Below are positions 8,798 to 18,854 of a DNA stretch of 64,000 nucleotides, in pieces. Origin of the DNA: Kaistia adipata DSM 17808 (GTDB lineage: Bacteria; Pseudomonadota; Alphaproteobacteria; Rhizobiales; Kaistiaceae). Location: positions 682,001 to 746,000 of the forward strand of contig NZ_AUHO01000006.1 in assembly GCF_000423225.1 (NCBI RefSeq), written 5' to 3'. The notes beneath the pieces were generated by a model. The model worked only from the letters and a program-made list of their open reading frames with translations, searched no databases and was not told where the DNA came from. Each line of letters opens with the position of its first letter. Within the stretch, counting starts at the first letter, position 1. Position numbers and translations under genes: made by a program.

Positions 8798-11005
8798 TCA
8801 GGCGTTGACGCGGTTGGCGGCGCTGACGACGTGGCGTTCGCGCAGGTCGCTCAGAAGGCGGTTGAGGTGCTTCAGGTCCCAGACCTCGAGATCGATCAGC
8901 AGCTCCGAGAAATCGGGCGCGCTCTTGACGATCCGGAGATTGGAGATGTTGCCGTCATTGTCGGCGATGATCTGGGCGATCTGCGCCAAAGTGCCGGGCT
9001 CGTTGATCGCAGTCACCTCGATGCGGGCGGGGAACCGCTCGCGGTTGGCGGCGTCGATGTCCCAGCGCACGTCGAGCCAGCGATCCGGCTCGTCGTCGAA
9101 TTCCTTCAGCGCCGGCGACTGGATCGGGTAGATCGTGATCCCCTCGCCCGGGGTCATGATACCGACGATGCGGTCGCCCGGCACCGCACCCGCCTCGGGC
9201 GCGAAGCGGACGGGCATGTCTCCATGCAGGCCGCGGATCGGGATCGACGGCAACTCCGCCTGCGTCTCGCCGTTCGGAACCCGGAACACCATGCCCGAGC
9301 CCTTCTTGAGCCCGAACCAGCCGGGCTCGCCGCCCGTGCCGTTGCCGCCCTTCGGCACGGCCGCGCGCTCTTCCTTGTGATCCGGGTAGACAGCCTTCAG
9401 GACATTCACCGACGGGATCTCGCCGCGTCCGACCGAGGCCAGCATGTCCTCGATGTTCTGCTGCGCCAGGCGCGGCAGCGCTGCCTTGAGGCGATCGTCC
9501 GAGAAGTCGCGACCGGCCCGCTCGAACGCGCGCTCGATGATCTTGCGGCCGAGGCCGGCATATTGCTTGCGGATCGCCGTACGGGCGGCGCGGCGGATCG
9601 AGGCGCGCGCCTTGCCGGTGATGGCGATCGATTCCCAGGCCGGCGGCGGCACCTGCGCCTTGGAGCAGATGATCTCGACCTCGTCACCATTGTGCAGCTC
9701 GGTGGTCAGCGGCATCATCCGGCCGTTGATCTTGCAGCCGACGCAGGTGTCGCCGATGTCGGTGTGCACCGCATAGGCGAAATCGATCGGCGTCGCGCCG
9801 CGCGGCAGCGCGATCAGACGGCCCTTCGGCGTGAAGCAGAACACCTGGTCGTGGAACAGCTCGAGCTTGGTATTTTCGAGGAACTCTTCCGGCGTGTCGC
9901 CCTCGGCCAGCATCTCGACCGTACGCCGCAGCCAGGTATAGGCGCGACTCTCGTCGGAGAGATTGCCGTTGCCCTTGTCCTTGTAGAGGGCGTGCGCGGC
10001 GATGCCGTATTCGGCGACGTCGTTCATCTCGCGGGTGCGGATCTGCAGCTCGACGCGCTGCCGGCCGGGGCCGACCACGGTGGTGTGGATCGAGCGGTAG
10101 TCGTTCTGCTTCGGCGTCGAGATATAGTCCTTGAAGCGGCCCGGCACGGTCGGCCAGGTCGTATGCACGATGCCGAGCGCGGCATAGCACTCGGCCGTCG
10201 AACCGACGATGACGCGGAAACCGATGATGTCGGAGAGCTGCTCGAACGAGACGGCCTTCCGCTCCATCTTGCGGAAGATCGAATAGGGCCGCTTGGTCCG
10301 GCCGAAGACCTTGGCCTGCATGCCGTGCTTTTCGAGCTTCTCGCGCAGGTCCTTCTCGATTTCCTCGATCAGAGTCTCGTTGCGGCTGCGCACTTCGGCC
10401 AGACGGTTGGTGACCGCGAGATGCGCCTCGGGATTGACGACCGCGAAGGCCAGCTCTTCGAGCTCCTCGCGCATGTCGTGCATGCCCATGCGGCCGGCCA
10501 GCGGCGCATAGATCTCCAGCGTCTCCTCGGCGATGCGGCCGCGCTTTTCCTCCGGCATGAAATGCAGCGTGCGCATGTTGTGAAGCCGGTCGGCCAGCTT
10601 CACCAAGAGCACGCGCACATCCTCGGAGATGGCGAGCAGGAGCTTGCGGAAATTCTCCGCCTGCGCGGCCTTCTTCGTCACCAGGTCGAGGCGCTTGATC
10701 TTGGTCAGACCCTCGACCAGGCGGCCGATATCCTCGCCGAACATGCCGTCGATTTCCGAACGCGTCGCGTCCGTGTCCTCGATGGTGTCATGCAGCAAAG
10801 CCACCGCGATGGTGGCGTCGTCGAGCTTCAGGTCGGTGAGGATGCCCGCGACTTCGAGCGGATGCGAGAAATACGGATCGCCGTTGGCGCGCCGCTGCGC
10901 ACCATGCTTCTGCATGGCATACACATAGGCCTTGTTCAAAAGCCCCTCATCGGCCTGCGGATTGTACCGCTGGACACGCTCGAGGAGTTCGTACTGGCGC
11001 ATCAT
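8798..11005 (-). CDS. rsh: bifunctional (p)ppGpp synthetase/hydrolase Rsh
   Basis: 735 residues; the single long RelA/SpoT homolog of alphaproteobacteria. Domains in order: HD hydrolase (about 30-150; [10 protein letters not shown] and [10 protein letters not shown]), synthetase (about 235-350; [36 protein letters not shown]), TGS (about 385-450; [24 protein letters not shown]), and a C-terminal ACT domain (about 655-733). Both catalytic domains look intact. [14 protein letters not shown] is taken as the start; the upstream in-frame ATG at 11053 adds an unconserved Cys-rich piece. Confidence 0.95.
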   Translation of the reverse strand: MMRQYELLERVQRYNPQADEGLLNKAYVYAMQKHGAQRRANGDPYFSHPLEVAGILTDLKLDDATIAVALLHDTIEDTDATRSEIDGMFGEDIGRLVEGLTKIKRLDLVTKKAAQAENFRKLLLAISEDVRVLLVKLADRLHNMRTLHFMPEEKRGRIAEETLEIYAPLAGRMGMHDMREELEELAFAVVNPEAHLAVTNRLAEVRSRNETLIEEIEKDLREKLEKHGMQAKVFGRTKRPYSIFRKMERKAVSFEQLSDIIGFRVIVGSTAECYAALGIVHTTWPTVPGRFKDYISTPKQNDYRSIHTTVVGPGRQRVELQIRTREMNDVAEYGIAAHALYKDKGNGNLSDESRAYTWLRRTVEMLAEGDTPEEFLENTKLELFHDQVFCFTPKGRLIALPRGATPIDFAYAVHTDIGDTCVGCKINGRMMPLTTELHNGDEVEIICSKAQVPPPAWESIAITGKARASIRRAARTAIRKQYAGLGRKIIERAFERAGRDFSDDRLKAALPRLAQQNIEDMLASVGRGEIPSVNVLKAVYPDHKEERAAVPKGGNGTGGEPGWFGLKKGSGMVFRVPNGETQAELPSIPIRGLHGDMPVRFAPEAGAVPGDRIVGIMTPGEGITIYPIQSPALKEFDDEPDRWLDVRWDIDAANRERFPARIEVTAINEPGTLAQIAQIIADNDGNISNLRIVKSAPDFSELLIDLEVWDLKHLNRLLSDLRERHVVSAANRVNA

Positions 11006-11032
11006 GGCGCAATTTCCGAAGACACACGAATA

Positions 11033-11079
11033 GGCCGGGCAAGACCCGGCCAAAAGGCTATCCTTTCATATAGGATAGC
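11033..11079 (-). terminator. tandem hairpins between rpoZ and rsh
   Basis: Reading on the minus strand after rpoZ, a stem GCTATCCT/AGGATAGC (11057-11079) is followed by CTTTT, a weak Rho-independent terminator. A second stem GGCCGGG/CCCGGCC (11033-11051) lies 28 bp before the rsh start, so transcription into rsh may be attenuated. The inverted repeats are perfect; the function is inferred. Confidence 0.45.
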
Positions 11080-11127
11080 GAATGTGGCCAAACGACAAGC
11101 CGCTCGGCCCTAAAGCGTCGAGACGCC

Positions 11128-11502
11128 TCAGAAATCGTCCTGCTTGTCCGGCGGGACCATGTTCTCGAGGCCGCGCAGCAGGTCCTCCTCGGACATGCGA
11201 TCGAAGGCGACGCCGTTGTCCTCGTCGGCCGAATCGTCCGCCAGCAGCGGCAGATCCTGCTCCGGCTCGTCGACCTCGACATATTTCTGCAGCGAATGGA
11301 TCAGATCCTCCTTGAGATCGTCCGGATGGACGGTCTCGTCGGCGATCTCGCGCAGGGCGACGACGGGGTTCTTGTCGTTGTCGCGATCGATCGTCAGCGG
11401 CGAACCGCTCGCGATCATGCGGGCACGGTGGCCGGCAAGGAGCACCAGCTCGAAGCGGTTCTCGACCTTGTCGACGCAATCTTCCACGGTGACGCGCGCC
11501 AT
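11128..11502 (-). CDS. rpoZ: DNA-directed RNA polymerase omega subunit
   Basis: 124 residues; omega subunit that assists assembly of beta' and contributes to the ppGpp site on RNA polymerase. The N-terminus [30 protein letters not shown] and [11 protein letters not shown] are the conserved core, with a long acidic tail that is usual in Rhizobiales. It precedes rsh, a standard pairing of the stringent-response producer with a target component. Confidence 0.96.
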   Translation of the reverse strand: MARVTVEDCVDKVENRFELVLLAGHRARMIASGSPLTIDRDNDKNPVVALREIADETVHPDDLKEDLIHSLQKYVEVDEPEQDLPLLADDSADEDNGVAFDRMSEEDLLRGLENMVPPDKQDDF

Positions 11503-11771
11503 GTCAGGTCTCCTGTTCGGGAAAATCCGGGGTTCAAGCGCGCATGAATAAGTGCGCGGCCGTTGAATTGCAAGAGTTTATCGGCTGCGGCCACCGTGTC
11601 GCAGCGACGCCAGCCAGCCGGATCTACCCACAAATCGGGCGCACACGCCGTTTGCCGGGATCGTCCGCACGCTATATTGATGGAGCATTGATTATTCGAG
11701 TCGGAGGAGCCCCTCGCCGGCTCCTGCAATTCATACTGCCCTATTCATAGTTCCGGTTCCTGGGTCCCGAC
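11503..11771. other. intergenic region between divergent rpoZ and NYN genes
   Basis: About 270 bp without a supported gene. It must hold promoters for both directions. TTGCCG (11652-11657) and TATATT (11673-11678) are a weak candidate pair for the plus strand with a short 15-bp spacer. No operator palindromes were recognised. Confidence 0.35.
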
Positions 11772-12374
11772 ATGTTCGATTCACGCGAGAAGATCGCCCT
11801 CTTTATCGACGGCGCCAACCTCTACGCGGCCGCCAAGGCCCTCGCCTTCGATATCGACTACAAGAAGCTTTTGGCCGAATTCCAGTCCAAGGGCTACCTG
11901 ATGCGCGCGTATTATTACACGGCGCTGTCCGAGGACCAGGAATACTCGTCGATCCGACCGCTGATCGACTGGCTCGACTACAACGGCTACACGGTCGTGA
12001 CCAAGCCGACGAAGGAATTCTTCGACGCCGCCGGACGCCGCAAGGTGAAGGGCAACATGGACATCGAGCTCGCCGTCCACGTCATGGAAGTGGCCGAGTA
12101 TGTCGACCATGTCGTGCTGTTCTCCGGCGATGGTGACTTCCGCTCGCTGGTCGAGGCCGTGCAGCGCAAGGGCCGCAAAGTCTCCGTCGTCTCAACGCTC
12201 GCGACCCAGCCGCCGATGATCGCCGACGAGCTTCGCCGCCAGGCCGACCACTTCATCGACCTGACCAGCCTGCAGGGCCGCATCGGCCGCGACCCGTCCG
12301 AGCGCCTTCACCGCAGCGCCGAGCGCCAGCACGCGGCCACCAGCTTCGAAGACGATTTCGACGAAGAGATCTGA
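11772..12374 (+). CDS. NYN domain (LabA/DUF88) protein
   Basis: 200-residue PIN-like NYN domain protein. LFIDGANLYAAAKAL (first Asp), KGNMDIELAVHVME and FSGDGDFRSLVEAVQRKGRKV carry the acidic residues expected of the metal-dependent nuclease centre. The C-terminus is basic then acidic (FEDDFDEEI). Its position beside rpoZ and the UDG gene is common in Rhizobiales. Predicted RNase-like activity is inferred from the fold only. Confidence 0.85.
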   Translation: MFDSREKIALFIDGANLYAAAKALAFDIDYKKLLAEFQSKGYLMRAYYYTALSEDQEYSSIRPLIDWLDYNGYTVVTKPTKEFFDAAGRRKVKGNMDIELAVHVMEVAEYVDHVVLFSGDGDFRSLVEAVQRKGRKVSVVSTLATQPPMIADELRRQADHFIDLTSLQGRIGRDPSERLHRSAERQHAATSFEDDFDEEI

Positions 12375-12386
12375 GACCGAGCGCCG

Positions 12387-13037
12387 GTGACCTTGTCCTC
12401 CTCGGATCCGGGCCGCGACTGCCCGCTCTGCCCCCGGCTCGTCGCCTTCCGCGAGGAATGGCGCGGCAAGCAGCCGGACTGGAGCAACGCGCCCGTCCCC
12501 TCCTTCGGCGCGGATGACGGTCGCCTGCTGATCGTCGGGCTCGCGCCGGGACTGCGCGGCGCCAACCGGACCGGACGCCCGTTCACCGGCGACTATGCCG
12601 GCGACCTGCTCTACCAGTCGATGATCGATTTCGGGTTCGCCCGCGGCGTGTTCGAGGCGAGGCCCGACGACAGCCTGACGCCGATCGACACGGCCGTCAC
12701 CAATGCGGTGCGCTGCGTGCCGCCGGAGAACAAGCCGACCACCGACGAGATCCGGACCTGCCGCCCCTTCCTCGCCGCCACGCTCGCCGGCATGCCGCGG
12801 CTTGCCGCCGTCATCGCGCTCGGCAAGATCGCCCATGACAGCGTCATTGTCGCGCTCGGAGAAAAGATGGCGCGTCACAAATTCGGCCATGGTGCGCAGC
12901 ATAAGATCGGCGCACTTACCGTCTTCGACAGCTACCACTGCTCTCGCTACAACACGAATACCGGCGTCCTGACGCCGGAAATGTTCCGCACCGTGTTCGC
13001 GAGCGTCCGCGCCCATCTCGACGCATCGTCCGGCTGA
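12387..13037 (+). CDS. family 5 uracil-DNA glycosylase (UDGb type)
   Basis: 216 residues with GTG start at 12387. Motif A GLAPGLRGANRTGRPFTGD identifies the UDGb branch, in which the usual catalytic polar residue is replaced. Cysteines at CPLCPRL (about 10-13) and in VRCVPPEN and IRTCRPFL are consistent with the 4Fe-4S cluster. The motif 2 region is SYHCSRYNTNTG. Removes uracil or deaminated bases in base-excision repair. Follows the NYN gene by 12 bp and is probably cotranscribed. Confidence 0.87.
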   Translation: MTLSSSDPGRDCPLCPRLVAFREEWRGKQPDWSNAPVPSFGADDGRLLIVGLAPGLRGANRTGRPFTGDYAGDLLYQSMIDFGFARGVFEARPDDSLTPIDTAVTNAVRCVPPENKPTTDEIRTCRPFLAATLAGMPRLAAVIALGKIAHDSVIVALGEKMARHKFGHGAQHKIGALTVFDSYHCSRYNTNTGVLTPEMFRTVFASVRAHLDASSG

Positions 13038-13513
13038 GCGACGCCCCACCAGGCGCGCCCCACACGGAACGGCGAACGCCGCGTCCGCATCCACCATATG
13101 CAGCAGAGCGCCATTCCGGCCGAGTTCCGTCGCACCACGCGCGCCTCGCCGGACCGCCGCCGGACCCGCAAACCCGCGCAAATCCAGCCACGCCGCCGCA
13201 TTCGCGCCCGATCCGCGCCCCGGGGCGCACTCCAAATCGGGCGGTGCTGCAAATTAGCAACTAAAGCTTACAATCACCCATACATATCGGAAGCCAAGCT
13301 GTTTTTGAGTTACGTGAATCACCTTCCCGGCTAAGTTCACCTGACTTTCGACGAGTGATTTGGAGAAAGTCCTGTCCGGGGCCCATGGGGGGTTTCGGAC
13401 AGCTCATTGGCTGGGGGACGTGTCCGAGGCCGCCGTTGCGAACCGCGCTCTTGCGCGGAAAGCGACTGGCACCGGGGCAGCTTTCTGATCCCCTGACAAC
13501 CAGAGGTCAGGTT
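13038..13513 (+). promoter_or_regulatory. porin upstream region with structured 5' leader
   Basis: 476 bp without a supported gene. The part around 13250-13340 is markedly AT-rich compared with its surroundings and is the likely promoter zone; I could not fix a -10/-35 pair. Three perfect hairpins follow: CTGTCCG/CGGACAG (13372-13402), CCGCGC/GCGCGG (13443-13458) and CCTGAC/GTCAGG (13492-13511). The last covers the AGAGG ribosome-binding site just before the porin ATG. Confidence 0.5.
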
Positions 13514-14725
13514 ATGAACTTTAAGACTCTTCTGCTCGGCTCGGCCGCAGCAATCGTGCTCGCAGGCGGCGCCCAGGCTGCCGATCTCACGGTCGCCGAG
13601 CCGGTTGACTACGTGAAGGTCTGCGACGCCTTCGGCGCCGGATTCTTCTACTCCCCCGGCACCGACACCTGCATCAAGGTCGGCGGCTACGTCGAGTTCG
13701 GCACCTCGTTCGGCGGCGGCGACTTCGGCGGCCTGAACAGCTCGAACAACAACTGGGGCAACTTCTACACGGAAGTTTCGATCCAGCTGACGGCTTCGTC
13801 GGTCACCGAGTATGGTAACCTGACCGGCTTCATCGACATGCGCGCCAAGACCGGCAACAAGGCCGGCACCGGCAGCGATCTGGCCGACTACATCAACGAG
13901 TCGACCAACTCCGCCTACGTCGACAGCGCCTACCTCGAGCTCGGCCCGCTCAAGGCCGGTTACTTCACCTCGCTGTTCGACTTCGGCCGCGGCTATGACG
14001 ACACCGGCATGTTCGGCTCGGATTCGACCACCGATCACATCCAGCTGACCTACGCCGTCAACGGCTTCGGTCTCGCCCTGTCGATCGAAGACCAGCGCGA
14101 TCGCGGTTCGTTCGGCTACATCGACGACGTCCGCGGCAATGATAACGTTCCGGACATCATCGGCGCCGTCACCTACTCGTCGGGCATCTTCGCTGCGAAG
14201 GTCGCCGCCGCCTACACCAACTCGGCCGTCGACTACGACACGTACGAGGGCAAGGACGGCTGGGCCATCGGTGGCGGCCTCGAGATCGCTCTCGACAACT
14301 TCTCGGCCGGCGACCGCTTCTTCGTGTCGGCTGCCTATGGCGACAACGCCAACTCGTTCACCGGCATCTCGGGCGGCACGTCGGTCGTCGGCGCGCTCGG
14401 CATCGACGATCAGCTGTTCTCGGCTGCGTCGGGCTCGAGCTGGAGCGCGCTCGCTTCGTACAAGCACGTCTGGACCCCGCAGATCTGGTCGTCGCTCTCG
14501 GGTGGCTATGCCAGCTTCGACGGCTCGGACAGCCTGGACGGCATGAAGATCGACGCCTGGCGCGTTGGCTTCAACACCGCCTATGCTCCGGTCAACGGCC
14601 TCGAGCTCGTCGCGGACGTCTTCTACACCGACCTCGACGTCAAGGACTCCCCGTTCAATGACGTCCTGGCCACCGGTTCCAGCGACTCCTGGACCGCCAA
14701 CCTCTTCCTGAAGCGCTCCTGGTAA
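13514..14725 (+). CDS. Omp2b-type outer-membrane porin
   Basis: 403 residues. The signal peptide is MNFKTLLLGSAAAIVLAGG followed by AQA-A (cleavage about residue 23). Then come DLTVAEPVDYVKVCDAFGAGFFYSPGTDTCIKVGGYVEF, the hallmark of alphaproteobacterial porins (Brucella Omp2b family) with two Cys, and 16-strand-like alternating segments. It ends in an aromatic residue (LKRSW) as barrel proteins do. Codon use is strongly biased toward C-ending codons, as for an abundant protein. Start fixed by the signal peptide. A strong terminator follows. Confidence 0.95.
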   Translation: MNFKTLLLGSAAAIVLAGGAQAADLTVAEPVDYVKVCDAFGAGFFYSPGTDTCIKVGGYVEFGTSFGGGDFGGLNSSNNNWGNFYTEVSIQLTASSVTEYGNLTGFIDMRAKTGNKAGTGSDLADYINESTNSAYVDSAYLELGPLKAGYFTSLFDFGRGYDDTGMFGSDSTTDHIQLTYAVNGFGLALSIEDQRDRGSFGYIDDVRGNDNVPDIIGAVTYSSGIFAAKVAAAYTNSAVDYDTYEGKDGWAIGGGLEIALDNFSAGDRFFVSAAYGDNANSFTGISGGTSVVGALGIDDQLFSAASGSSWSALASYKHVWTPQIWSSLSGGYASFDGSDSLDGMKIDAWRVGFNTAYAPVNGLELVADVFYTDLDVKDSPFNDVLATGSSDSWTANLFLKRSW

Positions 14726-14786
14726 TCCAGGTCGCCTCGGCGATATCGCATCCGGTGGGTCGCTTCACCGGATGCTTGGTACAGAG

Positions 14787-14821
14787 CACCCCGCCGGTTT
14801 CCGGCGGGGTGTTTTGCTTTT
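14787..14821 (+). terminator. Rho-independent terminator of the porin gene
   Basis: An 11-bp perfect stem CACCCCGCCGG/CCGGCGGGGTG with a TTT loop, followed by TTTTGCTTTT. It lies 61 bp after the porin stop. Strong classical form. Confidence 0.9.
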
Positions 14822-14865
14822 GGGCCCCACCGCCTCAAGTCTCTCCCGTCCACCTGGCAGACACG

Positions 14866-14895
14866 CAAAAAAGGCCCGGATGCAGCGAGCATCCG
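14866..14895 (-). terminator. Rho-independent terminator of smpB
   Basis: On the minus strand a stem GGTCCGGATGC/GCATCCGGGCC (one G-U pair) with a 5-base loop is followed by six T. It lies about 36 bp beyond the smpB stop and faces the porin terminator. Confidence 0.82.
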
Positions 14896-14930
14896 GACCT
14901 TTCAGCTTTACATAGGTCAGCGCGGGAGCC

Positions 14931-15407
14931 TCAGCCCTTGTCGCGCAGCAGCCGACCCTTCTCGCGGTTCCAGTCACGCGCCTTCTCGGTCTGGCGCTTG
15001 TCATGCAACTTCTTGCCGCGCGCCAGCGCGATCTCGACCTTCGCCCGGCCGCGGTCGTTGAAGTAGATTTTCAGCGGCACGATGGTCATACCCTCGCGCT
15101 GCACCGCCTGGGACAGGCGGGCAATCTCCTTCTTGTGCAGCAGCAGCTTTCGCGGCCGGCGCGTCTCGTGGTTGAAGCGGTTCGCCTCGAGATATTCCGG
15201 GATATAGGCGTTGAACAGCCAGACCTCGCCGCCCTTCTCGGCGGCGTAGGAATCTCCGATCGTGCTGCGCCCGCCACGGAGCGACTTGATCTCCGTGCCG
15301 GTCAGCATGATGCCGGCCTCGTAGGTCTGGCCGATCTCGTAGTCAAAGCGGGCGCGACGGTTGTCGGCGGCAAGCCGATAACGCGGATCGCCGGTGCCGC
15401 TGCTCAT
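14931..15407 (-). CDS. smpB: SsrA-binding protein SmpB
   Basis: 158-residue tmRNA-binding protein for trans-translation. Conserved pieces are [56 protein letters not shown] and [29 protein letters not shown], plus the basic C-terminal tail [13 protein letters not shown] that enters the ribosome. 13 bp downstream of dapA on the same strand. The tmRNA gene is not in the window. Confidence 0.96.
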   Translation of the reverse strand: MSSGTGDPRYRLAADNRRARFDYEIGQTYEAGIMLTGTEIKSLRGGRSTIGDSYAAEKGGEVWLFNAYIPEYLEANRFNHETRRPRKLLLHKKEIARLSQAVQREGMTIVPLKIYFNDRGRAKVEIALARGKKLHDKRQTEKARDWNREKGRLLRDKG

Positions 15408-15420
15408 GAGTGTATCGCCT

Positions 15421-16296
15421 TCAGTTGATCAGGCCGGCATGCGCGAGGGCGCCGCGGATGGCCGTCTTGGTGGTGTCGGTGATGCCGACCAGCGGCAGGC
15501 GGACGCGATCCTCCATCCGGCCGAGCAGCGACAGCGCGTACTTCACGCCCGTCGGGTTCGGCTCGATGAAGATCGCGTGATGCAGCGGCATCAGCCGATC
15601 CTGATAGGTCAGCGCGTGGGCGAAATCGCCGGCCATGCAGGCTTCCTGGAACTCGGCGCAGAGACGCGGCGCGACATTCGACGCGACCGAGATGCAGCCA
15701 TGACCGCCATGCGCCATGAAGCCGAGCGCCGTGCCATCCTCGCCCGAAAGCTGCAGGAACTCCGGTCCCATGGCGTGACGCTGCAGGCTGACGCGATCGA
15801 GCTTCGCCGTCGCATCCTTGACGCCGATGATGTTGTTCAGCTCGAAGAGCCGCGCCATCGTCTCCACCGACATGTCGATGATCGAGCGCGGCGGGATGTT
15901 ATAGATGATGATCGGAATGCCGATGGCGTCGTTGATCGCCTTATAGTGCTGGTAGAGCCCTTCCTGGTTGGGCTTGTTGTAGTAGGGCGTCACCACCAGA
16001 ACGGCATCGGCGCCGGCCTTCTCGGCATGGCGCGCGAGATCGATCGCCTCGGCGGTGTTGTTCGAGCCGGCGCCGGCGATCACCGGCACGCGGCCGCCCG
16101 CGACCTCGATCGTGATCTCGACGACGCGCTTGTGCTCGGCATGCGACAGGGTCGGGCTCTCGCCGGTCGTGCCGACGGGGACGAGGCCGTGGGTACCCTC
16201 GGCGATCTGCCAGTCGATGAAGGAACGCAGCGCGTCTTCGTCGACCGAATCCTCTCGCATCGGGGTGACCATGGCCGTGATCGAACCCTTGAACAT
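15421..16296 (-). CDS. dapA: 4-hydroxy-tetrahydrodipicolinate synthase
   Basis: 291-residue TIM-barrel aldolase condensing pyruvate with aspartate semialdehyde in lysine and diaminopimelate synthesis. [13 protein letters not shown] opens the family; GTTGESPTL is the pyruvate carboxylate site, [14 protein letters not shown] carries the catalytic Tyr, and IYNIPPRS and GVKDAT (Schiff-base Lys) follow. An in-frame ATG at 16434 is rejected because family similarity starts at 16296. Cotranscribed with smpB. Confidence 0.96.
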   Translation of the reverse strand: MFKGSITAMVTPMREDSVDEDALRSFIDWQIAEGTHGLVPVGTTGESPTLSHAEHKRVVEITIEVAGGRVPVIAGAGSNNTAEAIDLARHAEKAGADAVLVVTPYYNKPNQEGLYQHYKAINDAIGIPIIIYNIPPRSIIDMSVETMARLFELNNIIGVKDATAKLDRVSLQRHAMGPEFLQLSGEDGTALGFMAHGGHGCISVASNVAPRLCAEFQEACMAGDFAHALTYQDRLMPLHHAIFIEPNPTGVKYALSLLGRMEDRVRLPLVGITDTTKTAIRGALAHAGLIN

Positions 16297-16599
16297 CGCG
16301 CGCTTCCACCTTTTGCCGTGAATTGGCCGAATTCCGCCCGGATCTTGACCGAAGGCGGATCGGTCCAACATGCTGAATTTTTGTGCCCAATCTTGGGCGG
16401 CGAACATAGTCGCTGCCCCTTGGCAGGGCAACACCTCCGCATTGGAAGACCGCCTCCGTCAAGCCTTTGTTCACCATGGCGGCTTAGGATTGGGACGACT
16501 GGTACGAGTTGATCGAGTACTGCGCCGCGCGCACCGCGCACGGAAGGTTTCCGTGTCGCCCTGCGCGACGGAGGCGGCGAGGAACGGAGAGGGGATGTC
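16297..16599. other. intergenic region between divergent dapA and slt
   Basis: About 300 bp that must carry both promoters. I see no operator palindrome, terminator or small gene with family resemblance. In-frame extensions of dapA and other open frames here are not conserved in character. Confidence 0.4.
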
Positions 16600-18744
16600 A
16601 TGGTCGTGAAAGCGGATCGCAACGGGCGGCGGCGCGGGTGGATGCTGACGCAGGCGGCGGGTTGCGCGCTGATCAGCCTGGCTGTTCTTGGCGAAGCCGT
16701 CGCGTCCGACGCGCCGCGCCCCCGCGCCAATCCGAGTCGTGACTCCGGCGAGATCGTCACGTCCGGCATCACGCCCGTCGCGAAACCGGCGCGGCCCGCC
16801 CGCGCCGACGCCGCCTCGCAGGCCAACGATCTGGTCGAGCGCCTGTCACCGAGCCAGCTCGGGCTGGATGCGGCGCTGAAGCTCATCGAGAGCGGCCAGG
16901 TCGGCAAGGCCCAGGCGCTTGGCCGCATGATGCCCGACAAGACCAATCGCGACATCATCGCCTGGCTGGTCGCCCAGAGCGGCAGCCCGGACGTCAGCGT
17001 TCAGCAGATCACCCAGGTCACCCAGGAACTGCCGGACTGGCCCAACCAGGCGCTGCTGCGCCGGCGCGCCGAGCAGGCCCTGACCCGCATGAAGGCCGAT
17101 CCGGCGACCGTCATCAACGCCTTTGGCGGCACGGCGCCGGGCTCCGACGAGGGCACACTGCTGCTGCTGCGCGCCTATGCCAGCGCGGGCCGGACGAAGG
17201 ACGCGGCCGCGCTGCTGCGGCCGAAGTGGCGCAAGGACTCGTTCTCGCAGGCCACGGAAGCGGCGATCCTCAAGGAGTTCGGATCGCTGTTGACCACCGC
17301 CGATCACAAGGCGCGGATGGACCGGTTCTTCTACGACAATGACGCGGCCGAAGGCGTCGCCATGAGCAAGCTGCTCGGTGGCGACTATGTGCACCTGGCC
17401 GCGGCGCGCGCCGCCGTCATCCGCAAGGACAAGAATGCCGGCGCCCTGCTCAACAAGGTCCCGGCGCGACTGCGCAAGGATCCCGGCTACATCTATTCGA
17501 AAGTCCAGTTCCTGCGTCGTGGCGAGAACTATCGCGACGCCGCCGCGCTGATGCTGACGGCACCGCGCGACGGCGCCGCCCTGGTCGACCCGGACGCCTG
17601 GTGGATCGAGCGCCGCGTGCTGTCGCGCGAACTGCTCGACCTCGGCCACCCGAAGCTCGCCTACAAGCTGGTCGCCGAGCATGCGGCGGAATCGAGCTCG
17701 AACCAGGCGGACGCCGAGTTCCACGCCGGCTGGTACGCGCTTCGCTTCCTGAAAGATCCGGCGACCGCACGGCGCCATTTCCAGGCGATCCAGTCCGTCT
17801 CCAGCATGCCGCTCAGCCAGTCGCGCGCCGAGTACTGGCTCGGCCGCGCGGCCGAGGCGATGGGCGACAAGGCCGAGGCGACGGCACAGTACCGCCTGGC
17901 CGCCGCCTATCCGACGACGTTCTACGGCCAGCTCGCGGCCGGCAAGCTGGGCGTCAAGCAATTGAAGCTGTCCGCGCCGCCGGCGGCCGACAGCGCCGTG
18001 CAGAAGCGCTTCAACAGCCGCCCGATGGTTCAGGCCGCGCAGCGCTTCGCCGCCGCCGGCTACAATGATCGCTCCCGTGCGTTCTATATCCGCCTTTCGG
18101 AGACGCTGACCAACCCGGCCGAGATGGCGCTGCTCGCCCAGCTGGCGGAGAAGCGCGGCCAGCACCAGCTCGCGCTGCAGATCGGCAAGAAGGCCTATAC
18201 GCGCGGCCTGCCGGTCGAGACGCTCGCCTTCCCGACGGCGGCCATCCCGCGCTCGGTCAAGACCACGGCCATCGAGAAGTCGATCGTCTACGCGATCGCG
18301 CGGCAGGAAAGCGCCTTCAATCCCGGCGCCGTCAGCCATGCCGGCGCGCGCGGCCTGTTGCAGCTGATGCCGGCGACGGCAAAGGTAGTCGCCAAGTCGG
18401 CCGGCCTGCCCTATTCGCTCGACCGGTTGACCAGCGACGCCAGCTACAACGCCACGCTCGGCGCGGCGCACCTGGCCAAGCTCGTCGACGGCTTCAACGG
18501 CTCGTACATCATGTCGTTCGCCGCCTACAACGCTGGCCGCAGCCGCGTGATGAGCTGGGTGGAGCAGTATGGCGACCCGCGGGATCCGAACGTCGACGCC
18601 ATCGACTGGATCGAGCGGATCCCGTTCAGCGAGACGCGCAACTACGTGATGCGCTGCATGGAAAACCTGCAGGTCTATCGCGCGCGCCTCGGCGAGCCGG
18701 CCCTGGTCATCAACCGCGACCTCAACCGCGGCGGCCGCAGCTAG
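16600..18744 (+). CDS. slt: soluble lytic murein transglycosylase
   Basis: 714 residues. An N-terminal hydrophobic stretch (QAAGCALISLAVLGEAVA) acts as signal peptide. The long alpha-helical superhelix region (about 75-540, TPR-like, e.g. AEYWLGRAAEAMGDKAEATAQYRLAAAYPTTFYGQLAAGKLG) precedes the C-terminal GH23 domain. Catalytic Glu is in IARQESAFNPGAVSHAGARGLLQLMP (about residue 568), with AAYNAGRSRV and ETRNYVMRCMENLQVYR completing it. Cleaves peptidoglycan to 1,6-anhydromuropeptides in the periplasm. Confidence 0.93.
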   Translation: MVVKADRNGRRRGWMLTQAAGCALISLAVLGEAVASDAPRPRANPSRDSGEIVTSGITPVAKPARPARADAASQANDLVERLSPSQLGLDAALKLIESGQVGKAQALGRMMPDKTNRDIIAWLVAQSGSPDVSVQQITQVTQELPDWPNQALLRRRAEQALTRMKADPATVINAFGGTAPGSDEGTLLLLRAYASAGRTKDAAALLRPKWRKDSFSQATEAAILKEFGSLLTTADHKARMDRFFYDNDAAEGVAMSKLLGGDYVHLAAARAAVIRKDKNAGALLNKVPARLRKDPGYIYSKVQFLRRGENYRDAAALMLTAPRDGAALVDPDAWWIERRVLSRELLDLGHPKLAYKLVAEHAAESSSNQADAEFHAGWYALRFLKDPATARRHFQAIQSVSSMPLSQSRAEYWLGRAAEAMGDKAEATAQYRLAAAYPTTFYGQLAAGKLGVKQLKLSAPPAADSAVQKRFNSRPMVQAAQRFAAAGYNDRSRAFYIRLSETLTNPAEMALLAQLAEKRGQHQLALQIGKKAYTRGLPVETLAFPTAAIPRSVKTTAIEKSIVYAIARQESAFNPGAVSHAGARGLLQLMPATAKVVAKSAGLPYSLDRLTSDASYNATLGAAHLAKLVDGFNGSYIMSFAAYNAGRSRVMSWVEQYGDPRDPNVDAIDWIERIPFSETRNYVMRCMENLQVYRARLGEPALVINRDLNRGGRS

Positions 18745-18854
18745 TACGCGCGTCGTTCCACAGGGCGGGGCCCCATCCCGCTCCCGCGATGCGGATCATC
18801 GCGCCGCCGCCGGCGTTGCGACCTCACGACGGCGTGCCGTCGCGATGATGCGCT

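Noticed and set aside
8582-11113. 843-codon open frame antisense to rsh
   Set aside because: It mirrors a certain gene in a GC-rich genome, has a biased Arg/Asp/His composition typical of reverse-strand reading, and shows no family resemblance.
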